A stretch of 64,000 nucleotides of DNA from Plutella xylostella (GCF_932276165.1 NC_063991.1:3959001-4023000); one strand, 5' to 3'; shown: positions 33,486 through 43,939, counted from the stretch's first letter. Notes: a model not told the origin generated them from the letters alone. A program made the numbers and translations.

Positions 33486-33758
33486 AGGGTGCTAATAGTT
33501 AAGAATATTTTTAGGTTTTTGACCAAAACATAATTATCCAAATACCAATGACGAAGGGCAAAGTCGTCAATGTCACTGAGCAAATAAACTACGTTAAGAG
33601 ACGGGACTGCCATACACTGGCATGAACTACGAACGAACGAATGAACATGCGCTGGCAATCAGTACCACCATGACAGAAATTATGACAGTGACAGCTTCTG
33701 TCAGGAAACACTGCTGCCAACATGAAAACAAATAATAGTGCTGCTTACACGGTCCCAA

Positions 33759-33778
33759 ATTTATCGATATCGATAAAT
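33759..33778. promoter_or_regulatory. 20-bp perfect palindrome with two TATCGATA sites
   Basis: ATTTATCGATATCGATAAAT is self-complementary and contains overlapping TATCGATA-type sequence, the DRE element bound by DREF in insects (family knowledge). It lies between the 3' end of the THAP gene and the 5' leader of gene D, so it could act on gene D. Function is inferred from sequence only. Confidence 0.35.
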
Positions 33779-33913
33779 GAAAAAAACCGCCTAAAATATA
33801 TTTTTGACTGAGACATGAGTTTTTAATTTTATGAATATAAAAGCTATATTTATAATAAATGACAACGATTGCTTTAAAACCATTTATTTACATTTATTAT
33901 ACAGAAAAATATA

Positions 33914-35722
33914 TTACTTAGAAGCACCATGTTGTTGCCCATTTTTTATTTTGTCTGCTAGTGGGTCTTCTAGTTCTGCGAACAATGTATTCTTAATTCG
34001 ACACTCATTTCGAATTAACAAAAGGCTCAAACGTCTTAAAAATTGTTCGGCCATCTTGTTCTGATGCACATCCATGTTAAGTTTGTACCAGCAAACATGA
34101 TTGTAATTGCATACTGCCATATGTTTTTTTCGTAGGTATATCTGAGACTTCACTTGCAGATCGAATTGTTTGGTAGCAGTATCAACTGCATCGCAAAGTT
34201 GAATACTGGGGTATGTGAGTGATATCTTTTCTGCCCACCATTCTTTTAAAGCTATATAATTATATATAGAGTTTGGTTTCAGGTTATCCACCTTCATTGC
34301 ATTAATGCATTCTTGACACTTTACGTCTTTTAGCAGGACTTTGGCTAAATACCCGCTGACATAAACAGTGGGTTGTTTGTCAAAATTCTTAAATATTTTC
34401 TCCATTTCCTCTATTTCACAATCAAAATCTTCTGGAAGATGTAATTCAGGAAAATCAGTGTTCACAGTTGACTCGACAACAGTTTTTTTCCGTTGTTCAA
34501 CACCAGTGGCCTTTTTATCTTTTTTTAAAAGACAATATCGTGAAAGTCGAACAATATTTCATTATCATCTTGCTCGCAGTCCGAACCTCTACTTACAGGT
34601 GTGCTGAGGCGGGTGAGTATGGATGACTTCAATGCCGAGGTAAAATGGTCTGCCTTTGATGACCCTGGAAGTTGAAGATAGATAAAAAACCAGTTATAGT
34701 AACAATTAATAAACACTTCATGAAAATAATAGTGTACCTAACTACTATTCTATTCTATTCTCTGAGGGGTTGTAACTACCAGCACCTAGCCCTCTCGAGT
34801 GGTGTGGTGCATATCCCCAATGACTAAACTGCCTTTCCAAGCTTGGACTATTTCCCACCACGGTGGTCCACCCACTGTGGGTTGGTGGGTTCACATGTCT
34901 AAAGGGACTAAATATGATGTGGGTTTCCTCACAATGTTTACCTTGGGATATCAAAATAAGTAACAAGTTTTACTATGGATATAAAACCAGTGACCACTTC
35001 AACATCACCAACCGCCGGTTAATTCTATTGTCAAGTTAGCGTTATGGTTAACACATTTGTAAATAATCTCTGACAGATTAATTATGAGCATAGATAACTG
35101 GGTAAGTACAAATAATAGTCTTACCAAAAATGTGTAGTGGGAATCCCGTCAAAATCTCCTCTGACAATGGTTTTACAGTAATTAGTAAAGATGGAATAGC
35201 ATTTCTTCTCAGTTGGGTCTTTTTCTTCTTGAAGTCAGATGGTCGAAAATGTTTCCCACAAATATATTTGTTTCCGTGCAGCTTTTCTATGGGCACGTAG
35301 GCTAAATCTTCTTTGCCAGTAACTTGGACCCATTTTTTACACCTGTTTTTATAAATACCCAATTATTAATTTATTAAGTAACGTTTCACTTACATTATCT
35401 ATTTATTGCAGCTAAATTTCAGACTCCTACACAATGCTAGCATGGTACATTATCTGACGGCACTGAATTGAATATCGATAGGTACCCACATACTAATGAG
35501 GTACAGCACTAATGTTTTGTATACAAGATGGGACCAAGTTAATTTACATGATATTTCTATGAAATCAAAAACAACTGATATGTTCCGTGTCTCAAATAGA
35601 ATAACAATAGATTTTATTACTTACCTTTCTTCATCCAATGGAAATTTGGCCATAAATGTTCGCTTTTGATCGAAAACACGACCGGCTTTCAAGCCACAAA
35701 TCTCACACACTTTGAAATGCAT
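33914..35722 (-). CDS. THAP-domain protein with P-transposase-like C-terminus (four exons)
   Basis: Exons 35722-35625, 35342-35125, 34664-34597 and 34510-33914 join with consistent phases (2, 1, 0) and GT-AG borders to give 326 residues. Residues 1-86 form a THAP zinc domain: Cys6-x2-Cys9, Trp37, Cys61-x2-His64, FRPSDF and AIPSL, which binds DNA (family knowledge). The C-terminal part has YVSGYLAKVLL and CQECINAM, a pattern I associate with C-termini of P-element-like proteins; the central catalytic region is absent. It could be a domesticated transposase fragment or a transcription factor. Poly(A) signals lie just after the stop (33898-33893). Intron 2 holds a SINE. The promoter is interrupted by the Tc1 element about 260 bp upstream of the ATG. 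Confidence 0.75.
34743..34965 (-). mobile_element. SINE, family 2, in THAP intron 2
   Basis: It shows the family 2 body (minus strand: GTGAACCCACCAACCCACAG, then GGTGGGAAATAGTCCAAGC and the end region), diverged from the copies at 13770-14040 and 60820-61110. Confidence 0.6.
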
Positions 35723-35982
35723 TGTTTTACATCACACACTTTAACCTTGCTAAACGTCTCGTCTTAATGTTTTGCAAATTAGTTATATTTCACCTCCAGT
35801 AAACTAAGTTGCACAATATTAAAGAAATTCAGCAAAAAGTAACTAACGAACGAAATACGAAATGTTGCTATGTCACTGTCAGACACTCAAGTGTCATGGC
35901 GGGCGGGCGGATACACGAGATACGAGATGTTAGAGCGAGACAGATATAGCCGCCATAAGCGGCAGCGCACGTTTCATACATA
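35535..35982. repeat. Arm of an inverted duplication carrying the THAP promoter and first exon
   Basis: Together with 37632-37656 this matches 40885-41367 in inverted orientation almost base for base. The arm includes the THAP first exon, its 5' flank and a GC-rich block with GGCGGGCGGGCGG. Only the Tc1 insert separates the two parts here. Confidence 0.85.
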
Positions 35983-37629
35983 CACTCGCGAGCAACCAAA
36001 TCGACTCAAGCCTTCACGGCGCACATATACATTGATTTTCCTAAAACGATAAATGGTAAATATAAAAGTGATATGTCATTCGAAAGCTGAAGAATTAGGC
36101 TTTCAATTAAGATCAATACCATAAAAAAAAACTAAGCGCAGATTTAATGACGCATTTTAATTGCCCGTCAGTGTTAATTACCTCATTAGGAATCCACGCC
36201 TTGCGCTACCTGATCCCGCTATAAAACCTTTCCACATCCGGTGTACCTTATCAGTCGCTTGTTGCAAGTTGACCGGTACACATCTCGTTGCATTGTATTC
36301 CTTGTTTTCGCAAACCCATGGATACCACACCAGAAGAAGCTGCTCAAGTTGTTGCCTTGCTGCAACAAGGGTTAAGTCAGCGAGCAGTCGCTGCCCAGCT
36401 CCACTTGAGCCAGTCTGCTGTATCCCGAGTATACAGACGGTTCCAAGAGACTGGTGCCTTCAATCGAAGACCAAGAACGGGCCGCCACCGCTGCACTTCA
36501 GAGAGAGACGACCGCTTCATTGTCTCAACCTCGCTGCGCAATCGACACCTTACGGGCGTTGATGTGCAGCAAGAACTGAGACGTGTACGACAAGTGGCTG
36601 TCAGCGAGTGGACAGTGAGAAGACGCTTGAAGGAAGCCAACTTGACACCAAAAAGACCTGCATCAGGCCCCAAATTGACTGCAGGCCACCGACAAGCGCG
36701 TCTTCAGTTTGCTCGAGAGCATCTCGATTGGAGCATTGCGCAATGGCGGTCGGTCCTGTTTACTGATGAGTGCAGAGTGTGTCTGCATGGCAGTGACAGG
36801 AGAGGCCGGGTCTACCGGCGTCCGGGGGAACGATTTGCCCAATGTTGTTTCGCTGAAACAGTAGCATATGGCGGCGGTTCCTGCATGATGTGGGCTGGTA
36901 TTTCTCTAGAGGGAAAAACCGCACTTGTTTTCGTGCCTGGAGGCGGCCGAGGAGGCGGGTTAACAGCTGATCGGTACATCACCGACATTCTACTCGGTCA
37001 TGTTGTGCCCTATGCAGAATTTGTCGGTGAAGACTTCGTGCTAATGCACGACAATGCCCGCTGCCACACGGCACGAGTCAGTCGGCAGTTTCTGAGAGAG
37101 AAGGAATTGCGCACGATGGACTGGCCTGCGCTCAGTCCTGACCTGAATCCCATCGAACACTTATGGGACGAGCTCAAAAGAAGAGTTCGGGCCAGGAATC
37201 CAGTCCCTGCAAGCGTGGACGAGCTGAAGACAGCTTTATTAGAGGAGTGGGACGGCATTCCTCAGGAAACTGTCAAAAAGTTGATAAGGTCTATGAGAAA
37301 CAGGCTGCAGGCTGTAATTAGGGCAAGAGGGGGCAATACAAAGTATTGATTTAAATAAATAAATTTTTATCTTAACATTTTTTGTTTAATTTGTATAATA
37401 CGATACCCATACCCTTTTTTCCTAAATTCCCGTTTTTCCTACAATTGCGTTCAGACATCATTTATTTCAAAAATGATGAATGGATTTCAATAATAATGAT
37501 ATCAAATTAAAGCTGACATCTTAAGCTTTTAAATGACATATCATTTTTATTATTTCTATTCATAATTTTACTTGTATTAATGTATGTTTGCGCCGTCAAG
37601 GCTTGAGTCGATTTGGTTGCTCGCGAGTG
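35983..37629 (+). mobile_element. Tc1-like DNA transposon, apparently complete
   Basis: The ends are inverted copies starting CACTCGCGAGCAACCAAATC; the outer 32 bp are identical and similarity reaches 100 bp or more inward. TA flanks both sides (35981-35982, 37630-37631). The inverted duplicate at 40917-40918 has the empty site with a single TA. It carries one uninterrupted transposase gene. Intact ends plus an open ORF suggest recent activity (inference). Confidence 0.92.
36318..37349 (+). CDS. Tc1-family DD34E transposase
   Basis: 343 residues from the methionine of MDTTPEEAAQ; an in-frame upstream ATG at 36288 would add ten residues that do not look native. The N-terminus has two helix-turn-helix parts (LSQRAVAAQLHLSQSAVSRV, then VSEWTVRRRLKEANL) around a basic RRPRTGR linker. 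The catalytic triad is seen in FTDECRV, LMHDNARCH and DLNPIEHLWDEL, with exactly 34 residues between the second Asp and the Glu. The length is normal for Tc1. The enzyme cuts and pastes at TA sites. An AATAAA follows the stop closely. No stop or frameshift is visible. Confidence 0.93.
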   Translation: MDTTPEEAAQVVALLQQGLSQRAVAAQLHLSQSAVSRVYRRFQETGAFNRRPRTGRHRCTSERDDRFIVSTSLRNRHLTGVDVQQELRRVRQVAVSEWTVRRRLKEANLTPKRPASGPKLTAGHRQARLQFAREHLDWSIAQWRSVLFTDECRVCLHGSDRRGRVYRRPGERFAQCCFAETVAYGGGSCMMWAGISLEGKTALVFVPGGGRGGGLTADRYITDILLGHVVPYAEFVGEDFVLMHDNARCHTARVSRQFLREKELRTMDWPALSPDLNPIEHLWDELKRRVRARNPVPASVDELKTALLEEWDGIPQETVKKLIRSMRNRLQAVIRARGGNTKY

Positions 37630-37689
37630 TATTTTTTGCCAAGGATAGTTGCGCCAGACTGGTCAATGTCGTCATTGCCAAATACCGAA

Positions 37690-37920
37690 ATATGACCGAA
37701 ATACAAGCCAAGCTGTCATGTCATGTCATTGACATTTTGTTGTAAATGAAAGTACTCTGTGGTTGATGTATTAGTTTCACAGATTAAATATTTAATTTTT
37801 ACCTCAACACCAGCGCGCACCGCGCCTGCTGCCTCACCCGAGGCCTCACACATGTTCCTTCTTGAGAGCTTCAACTTGCTGGTATTCTCGAGTGAAAGCA
37901 AGATAAAAAATTAAAAGTAC
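37690..37920. repeat. Orphan copy of the zinc-finger upstream flank
   Basis: Matches 16830-17050 in the same orientation (shared TGTAAATGAAAGTACTCTGT and CCGAGGCCTCACA). It begins right after the inner border of the THAP inverted duplication. No exon follows on either side. Confidence 0.55.
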
Positions 37921-38096
37921 CTACCTATTTAAAAAAAAGGAACATTCATAACACCATTAAGACAGTAATTCATTCGTTAGGTTCTTCTGTTTAGCTATGA
38001 AATGCGACATGACAGCGCTGCTATAGGTACCAGCAAACTAAACAACAAAAATTCTTAACAAATAACTATTACGGCTGAGCTATTATAACCTATCAT

Positions 38097-39156
38097 TTTT
38101 GTCCTCCGTATCCAGTACACGGGACCTCTTTGGAAGAATTATAACTCCATCACTTGGTGATTTAGAGGTGCCGTGTCTGACGGAGGCCAAAAATGCGTGG
38201 CTGAACGCTGCTGGTCCCGGGCAAGATATCCCGACAGACACGACGTCACAGAGGCTATGGGACGGGCCACTATGTGCCAAAAAAGAAAAAGACCTACTGG
38301 AGACCGCAACCGATCCAGCGGACCGAGCTCGTCTCCTGGCCTCTAGCTCTCCACAGTCGGGATATTGGCTGAGTGCCTACCCTTCGGCAAATCTAGGCAC
38401 GCTGCTGGATAGAACAACTCTGGCAGTGGCCATCAGCTTGAGGTTAGGGCTTCAAACGAATGAGCCCCATCGCTGCCGCTGTGGGGAACATGCCGACCGC
38501 CGCGGCCACCACGGCCTATCGTGTGGCCGCAGTGCCGGGCGCATAGCGCGCCATGCCGCACTTAATGATACCATCCGCCGGGCCCTTGCCAGTGCAAACG
38601 TTCCCGCTACCTTAGAGCCAAGCGGGATCATGCGGGACGATGGCAAGAGACCCGACGGCATGAGTCTAGTGCCATGGAGGAGGGGCCGGCTGCTGGTGTG
38701 GGACGCAACATGCGTGGACACACTAGCACCGTCCCATCTTCCATCTACCTCCACAGAGGCTGGCGCTGCGGCCGGGCGGGCGGAAACGATGAAAGGCCGC
38801 AAATATGCATCCCTAGGAGAGGGGTACATGTTTGTGCCTTTCGGAGTCGAAACCCTAGGGCCGTGGGGACCGGAGGCGCGTCGGCTGGTAAAAGAAATTG
38901 GCAGCAGGCTCAAAGAAGTCACAAGGGACCCTAGGGCTGGCTCGTACCTCGCTCAAAGGATAAGCATCGCCATACAGCGAGGTAACGCGGCCAGCGTCTT
39001 GGGTACCCTACCCGACAGTGGCAGCGATCTGGCCAGCATCTTCTTTTTAGTTTAATTTTAATTTTATATTAGTTAGTTTTAGAGTTAGGGATTAATATTT
39101 TATCATGTATTGTATAATAGTTATGAAGTAAGTTTGTATATTTTTTTGTTTAGAAT
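38097..39156 (+). mobile_element. 5'-truncated LINE fragment with 9-bp target duplication
   Basis: ACCTATCAT lies on both sides (38088-38096, 39157-39165) and the flanks are the two halves of the repeat also seen at 8526-8690. It encodes the ORF C-terminus at 38099-39055 plus about 100 bp of AT-rich 3' UTR. It is the same family as 29641-30537 but a clearly different subfamily. Confidence 0.8.
38099..39055 (+). pseudogene. LINE ORF C-terminus with restriction-like endonuclease
   Basis: 318 codons open from the truncation point. In order: a Trp/Cys-containing segment (AWLNAA ... LWDGPLC), SGYWLSAYPSANLGTLLD, the Cys/His cluster CRCGEHADRRGHHGLSC, RHAALNDTIRRAL, the DGKRPDG-x(n)-WDATCVDTLAPSH block, KGRKYASL, and ETLGPWGPEA ... 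AIQRGNAASVLGT. The RPD...D...K pattern is consistent with a PD-(D/E)XK nuclease, as in R2-like LINEs (inference). No reverse transcriptase is present upstream because the copy is truncated. Confidence 0.6.
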
Positions 39157-39542
39157 ACCTATCATGCAATGTTTTCTATCTAAAACTTCGTATTGGAATT
39201 TCTTTATGTTCAAGATATTATTATTATGGGATTTTTATTTAAACAAACGATTAATTTGAATTTTAAGCTCTAAAACTAATTAAGAATCTAAAAAAATCTA
39301 AAAGAGAAGCTATATATTATTACATAATATAAAACTGTCTATCTTAATAAATAATACTTAAATATTTTCTAGTTCACCGCCGTCGTTTGGCGGTAGGTAA
39401 CTAGATATTATTAAATTCTTTCTTGCACAAAGTAAATTCGTACAAAGGTGAACTTAATGCTAGCAGCATTTTCTACCAGTAGCATAGTAGTACCAGATAG
39501 AGCTGAGAATCTTCGATACCGCGGTTATTTCATACAGTCCTG

Positions 39543-39730
39543 CGCGGCTATTTTCTATCTCGTTTTTAACTCTCTTCACCGTGATCTTACTGTCAAAAAG
39601 CAAATTTTGACACTATTCGTATTATGTATGTTCGGTTGGGGTCGAATAATGACGTCATAGTTGGTATGGGCTTCAATACCCACCGGCCGCCATCTTGTTA
39701 AAATTTTGTATGCGAAAATTTTATCGAAAC
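39543..39730. repeat. Inverted copy of the 25590-25865 repeat
   Basis: Shares CACGGTGAAGAG (as its complement), TATGACGTCATA and the GCCGCCATCTTG segment with 25606-25793. The region 39731-40310 is AT-rich, with nothing recognised. Confidence 0.6.
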
Positions 39731-40317
39731 CAAACGTTAGTTCTTCTAAGTAGTCTGTGATCGAAACACGAGATTGGTATTATAAGAAGTTAAATTTGTA
39801 TTTACACTGTTAGATAAATATATGAATAATACCGGTAGGTGGATAGATGCATATATAATAAGTATGCTCAACAACTCCCTTTCAGTGTAGTAATAAATAA
39901 ATATCTAAATTGTAATAAATTTGTAAATGTTTGTGGCTTTATTTAATAGGATTGTGTTATAATATGTATAAAATATTATATTATATGTGGATTTAATATA
40001 AAGACTAATTAAGTATATAATTTATTTGTAACAGTTATCAGTTAGCTATTTTGAATACTTACTTATATTATGTTTTCCCCATCCATGTAACTACTACTAT
40101 AACTGAGTAATTTAACTTAATTTTTTCCTTTAAAAATATGTTTGTTTGCTTGCTATCTTGTAGTAAAGATCACTTATTTTTCGTAGAAACCTGTTATTGG
40201 CCTTATTTAAGAATACCTACTTAATAATTAAGACTATATTTTGTGAAACGCTGTTGGTTTTTCTAAACAATAAATAAATAAAAAGGTGGAAAAAGGCGGT
40301 CACAGAATAGTGGCCTA

Positions 40318-40575
40318 GAGACGGAACAAAAACAGTTTGAATCCTTTCTGACAAATATAATTTGAACTGTTTTATCAAAAACTTATATTCTCTGAAACAA
40401 CTCAGACAGTTTGAGTCCTTCCTGCTTAAAACAAATAGGCTTCTTTCAATGAATAAGCATTTCGCTAAAACGACCCAGGCGGTTTGAGTCCTTTCTGCTA
40501 AATACAAATTGTCTTTTTTCAATAAATAAGTATTTCTCTAAAACGACTCAGAGCGTTTCAGAACTTTATGCGAAA
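40318..40575. repeat. Minisatellite, about 73-bp unit, 3 to 3.5 copies
   Basis: The phrase CAGTTTGAGTCCTTTCTGC or a close variant recurs at about 40333, 40407, 40480 and 40553, each followed by an AATAAATAAGTATTTCTCTA-like segment. A further solo piece lies near 40730. The minus-strand frame across it (repeated YLAERTQT-like words) is an effect of the repeat. Confidence 0.75.
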
Positions 40576-40884
40576 CTATTTTTTTCATGTATTAAAAGGA
40601 AATGGGTTTCTCTGAAAGAAGTATGTTGTAGTTGGTTTTTTACTGTGTTTGTTTTCTTGATAGGTAGACCCTACATTAAATAGCATGACTGTTCTAGTAT
40701 ATAACTCAATTTTGACCAAGTTGTGGATTGAGTCCTTTCTGCGTAACAACGTCCACTTGTCCTTTTGAGCCACTGTGAAATAGAAACATTCAACCACAGA
40801 GTACTTTCAAACAAAATGTCAATGTTCAATGTCAATGACATGACAGCTAGGCTTGCATCACGTAGTGTTATTTTTCTATGGCTT

Positions 40885-41367
40885 GCCAGTCTGGCGCAAC
40901 TATCCTTGGCAAAAAATATGTATGAAACGTGCGCTGCCGCTTATGGCGGCTATATCTATCTCGCTCTAACATCTCGTATCTCGTGTATCCGCCCGCCCGC
41001 CATGACACTTGAGTGTCTGACAGTGACATAGCAACATTTCGTATTTCGTTCGTTAGTTACTTTTTGCTGAATTTCTTTAATATTGTGCAACTTAGTTTAC
41101 TGGAGGTGAAATATAACTAATTTGCAAAACATTAAGACGAGACGTTTAGCAAGGTTAAAGTGTGTGATGTAAAACAATGCATTTCAAAGTGTGTGAGATT
41201 TGTGGCTTGAAAGCCGGTCGTGTTTTCGATCAAAAGCGAACATTTATGGCCAAATTTCCATTGGATGAAGAAAGGTAAGTAATAAAATCTATTGTTATTC
41301 TATTTGAGACACGGAACATATCAGTTGTTTTTGATTTCATAGAAATATCATGTAAATTAACTTGGTC
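40885..41367. repeat. Second arm of the THAP inverted duplication (Tc1-free)
   Basis: The inverted counterpart of 35535-35982 plus 37632-37656. The uninterrupted TA at 40917-40918 shows the ancestral target of the Tc1 insertion. The similarity ends abruptly near 41368 inside what would be THAP intron 1. Confidence 0.85.
41177..41274 (+). pseudogene. Orphan copy of THAP gene exon 1
   Basis: 98 bp from ATG to a GTAAGT donor, the same as exon 1 of the THAP gene (CEICG ... FPLDEE). No downstream THAP exon 2 exists on the plus strand here. It retains the promoter flank, so it may still be transcribed and could splice to something downstream. Confidence 0.7.
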
Positions 41368-41376
41368 CCGAAAGAT

Positions 41377-41735
41377 ATCGAATAAAAAATATCGATATAT
41401 CGATATATCGGTAGCTTAATAGGAAAAAATCCTTGCGAAATCAAATTCCTTTATTATTAAAAAATACTATTTTCACTTTGTGCCAGTGTCGTGTATTGAC
41501 ATGTGTGATGACCCCTTTACACTCTCGCTCGGTACACGGTTGCGAGCTAGCATCGCCGCATTGCGTTGTGACGCTAACAAAAGGGTATTGTTAATGAAAA
41601 ATATATCGATTTTGATATGTTTTCGATACTTGATTATTTATATCGATATATCGGTTTACAATATATCGTCGGATAATATCGATATATTTATAAAAATATA
41701 TCGATATATCGATACATCGATATTATTTCGACATC
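41377..41735. mobile_element. AT-rich repeat full of ATCGATAT words (MITE-like)
   Basis: Both ends carry ATATCGATATATCGAT-type arrays in inverted arrangement, and the right edge reads ATTATTTCGACATCCCTAG. Many overlapping TATCGATA words (DRE-like) occur. It starts about where the THAP duplication ends. The exact ends are unclear. Confidence 0.45.
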
Positions 41736-41829
41736 CCTAGTGTGGCTTGCATTTGGGTCATTTTGCGTATTTGGATGTGTTTTGGTCAAAAACCGAAAAA
41801 TATTCATAACTATTAGCACCCTCAAAGCT

Positions 41830-41885
41830 AATAAATGCTAATTTCACCGATAGTCTGCTGAATAAAGTGTTTCGCACTGCATTGG
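41830..41885 (+). other. Non-coding first exon, copy M
   Basis: Reads CACCGATAGTCTGCTGAATA ... GCATTGG followed by GTAAGAATAG, the same leader as in gene E (58215-58272). Confidence 0.5.
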
Positions 41886-42412
41886 GTAAGAATAGTTTTA
41901 TAAAACCTTCATACTTCTGGTGTTGAGGTTAGCTTTTCCTCCATTTGTTTGCTAAATCTATGCTACACACAAGAGTGAATATGTAGCAGAATGTAGAGTT
42001 GTCGGTGGCTGTAGGCTCAGTGGAAGTGAGAGAGCCTGCAGAGGTCTTTAATTAGCTGGTGGTAGGGGGTGAGGGCGGCCTTCCTCTTCAAATGCTATAT
42101 GAGTGTTTGTTTGTGGCCTCCTATTCAAAAAGTCTTTATCGTTTTAGCTCTAAATCTGGTGCAGTAAACAGATTATCATGCTACAGTCTATTGAATTTTT
42201 ATAAAATTATGAACTATAAATCTTCTTGCATGTTATGAAAACTGGTAGAAAATGGTTCTGAATACGTACTATTTTTCCCACCCCTCATACACACTCATAA
42301 ATGTATTTCTGCAATAAAGGATTATATTGATGCCGTTTCTGAAGGCACAAATTCTAATTTCAGGCTGTCATAACCTTATATACATTCTTTGTTTATAATC
42401 AGGCTGTATGAG

Positions 42413-42668
42413 TGTTACTGTTAGTGAGTGGACTGATGGTCGGTGGGGCAGAAGAGTGGAGACCACATACAGGTAAGCGCAGCGTTTGGCGCCCCCACCC
42501 GAGATGGACAAATAATATAGTCAAGTCCACGGGGAAGCACTGGATGCGGGCCGCCTCCGATCGGACAAGGTGGAAATCATTGGGGGAGGCCTATGTTCAG
42601 CAGTGGACGTCCTATGTTCAGCAGTGGACGTCCTATGTCTGAGATGATGATGATGATAATGATGAGTG
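42413..42668 (+). mobile_element. LINE 3'-end fragment, copy M
   Basis: The same insertion as 15304-15536 and 59035-59258, flanked by ATGAGTGTT. This copy has a short internal tandem duplication (CAGCAGTGGACGTCCTATG twice). Confidence 0.75.
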
Positions 42669-42832
42669 TTAAGTCAAATCTCATATTTCACTGGCAACAT
42701 TTCTAGTTTTACATCGCTAAAATTAAATTTTGTGCCTTCAGAATATATTTCATTATAGTACTTAGTTAGAAGTCATTAATTGCTATTTGAATATATTTCT
42801 CATGTTTTAGTTGTACAAAACCTCACTATAAG

Positions 42833-42962
42833 ATGGAGGATGGCATGGACATAGAGGAACATGATCTGTTGAACAACCCTACTGTGAGGAGTGTGTTTCC
42901 AGATCTTGCCGTTCTCAAACAAGAAATTATTGATTTTGATATAAGTGAAGTTGCAGCACCAG
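42833..42962 (+). pseudogene. Orphan acidic exon of the zinc-finger family (copy M)
   Basis: 130 bp from ATG (MEDGMDIEEHDLLNNP...) to a CACCAG-GTTTGT donor, preceded by an acceptor (TGTTTTAG). It is equivalent to coding exon 1 of genes B, C and E. No zinc-finger exon lies within 10 kb downstream; the next compatible acceptor is gene E exon 2 at 62130. It is either a relic or a distant alternative first coding exon for gene E. The intron right after it received the 5.5-kb transposon. Confidence 0.65.
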
Positions 42963-43118
42963 GTTTGTAGTTTAATGCTCTGTTAAGGTTATTTATATCG
43001 ACGGTGGAAAGGCAGATTGTTTTATCCGCCACTTTTGGCGAATATGAGTTATATACATCGTTGGAATCGCCTGATTTTTCTCTTTCGAATGGTGCGGGTC
43101 TCGTTTGGATCTGAGCAC

Positions 43119-43545
43119 TTTTTTGGCGCTTAAGACACCGGTGATTTTGGAAATCGTTATACTTTTTTCTTGTATTAAAAGCCACTTTTTTAGTCATTTG
43201 TATGTTCAAACATACTTGATCAAAAATAAAGTTACATAAAACATTTTACCTTTACTAAAACAGTAAAACACTGTGACTTAATTCATTTTGAACTAATGTG
43301 AATTTGTATCATTAGTTACTTAAGCGACCTACCTGATTGCGTAATAAAATATAATTGATATAAAACAAAATGCCTTCTGGTCAAAAATAACATAAAATCA
43401 CTTAATACATTTTACATTTTTGTAATTGAAGCCTCACTGGCACTTAAACCATTTTACCGGTCAGTCTTACTCGCGGCGTTTGGCGGTTAATACAATTTTA
43501 CCTGAATCTGTTTAATGATACAATTGGCACTTAAGCGATTTTTGC
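43119..43545. repeat. Left subterminal repeats of the TATA-target transposon
   Basis: Short words built on CTTAAGCG or CTTAAACC recur: GGCGCTTAAGACACCGG (43125), ACTTAAGCGACC (43318), GGCACTTAAACCATTTTACC (43439) and GGCACTTAAGCGATTTTTGC (43526). Equivalents at the other end are near 48267 and 48494-48513. Such arrays often serve as transposase binding sites (family knowledge). Confidence 0.6.
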
Positions 43546-43939
43546 GATTTGTTGATAATTGATATAAGTGATATAAAACAATTCAAAAGATTCTTAATGA
43601 AGTGGTTTGTGGTGGTTAAGCTGTAATATCCAGAAGGATATTGCGTGAAAACGCGAACAATATAAATAGGACCGGTTGGAAAGGTGTCGCTTCAGTACCC
43701 CGCCGGGACGTCATCGGGAGAGGACGTGCGTCTGTGCGACAGTTGGCGCCGCGTGCGCAGCGTAATTACGTAGGTACAAACTCAGATTCGTTCGCCAGTA
43801 TAAAACTATACCTATTATTTTTATATCACCAGATAACTACATTTAATATTATATTACTTATTATAAATTATAATAACTATTATACAGTATACTCTTTTCA
43901 CAGGTTCTAAATATTGTAAATTTCTTATAATTTACAAAA

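Noticed and set aside
34525..34716. Frameshift in the THAP gene between 34597 and 34510
   Set aside because: A GTAAGT donor at 34596 and an AAAAAG acceptor before 34510 give an 86-bp intron with correct phase, so no frameshift is needed.
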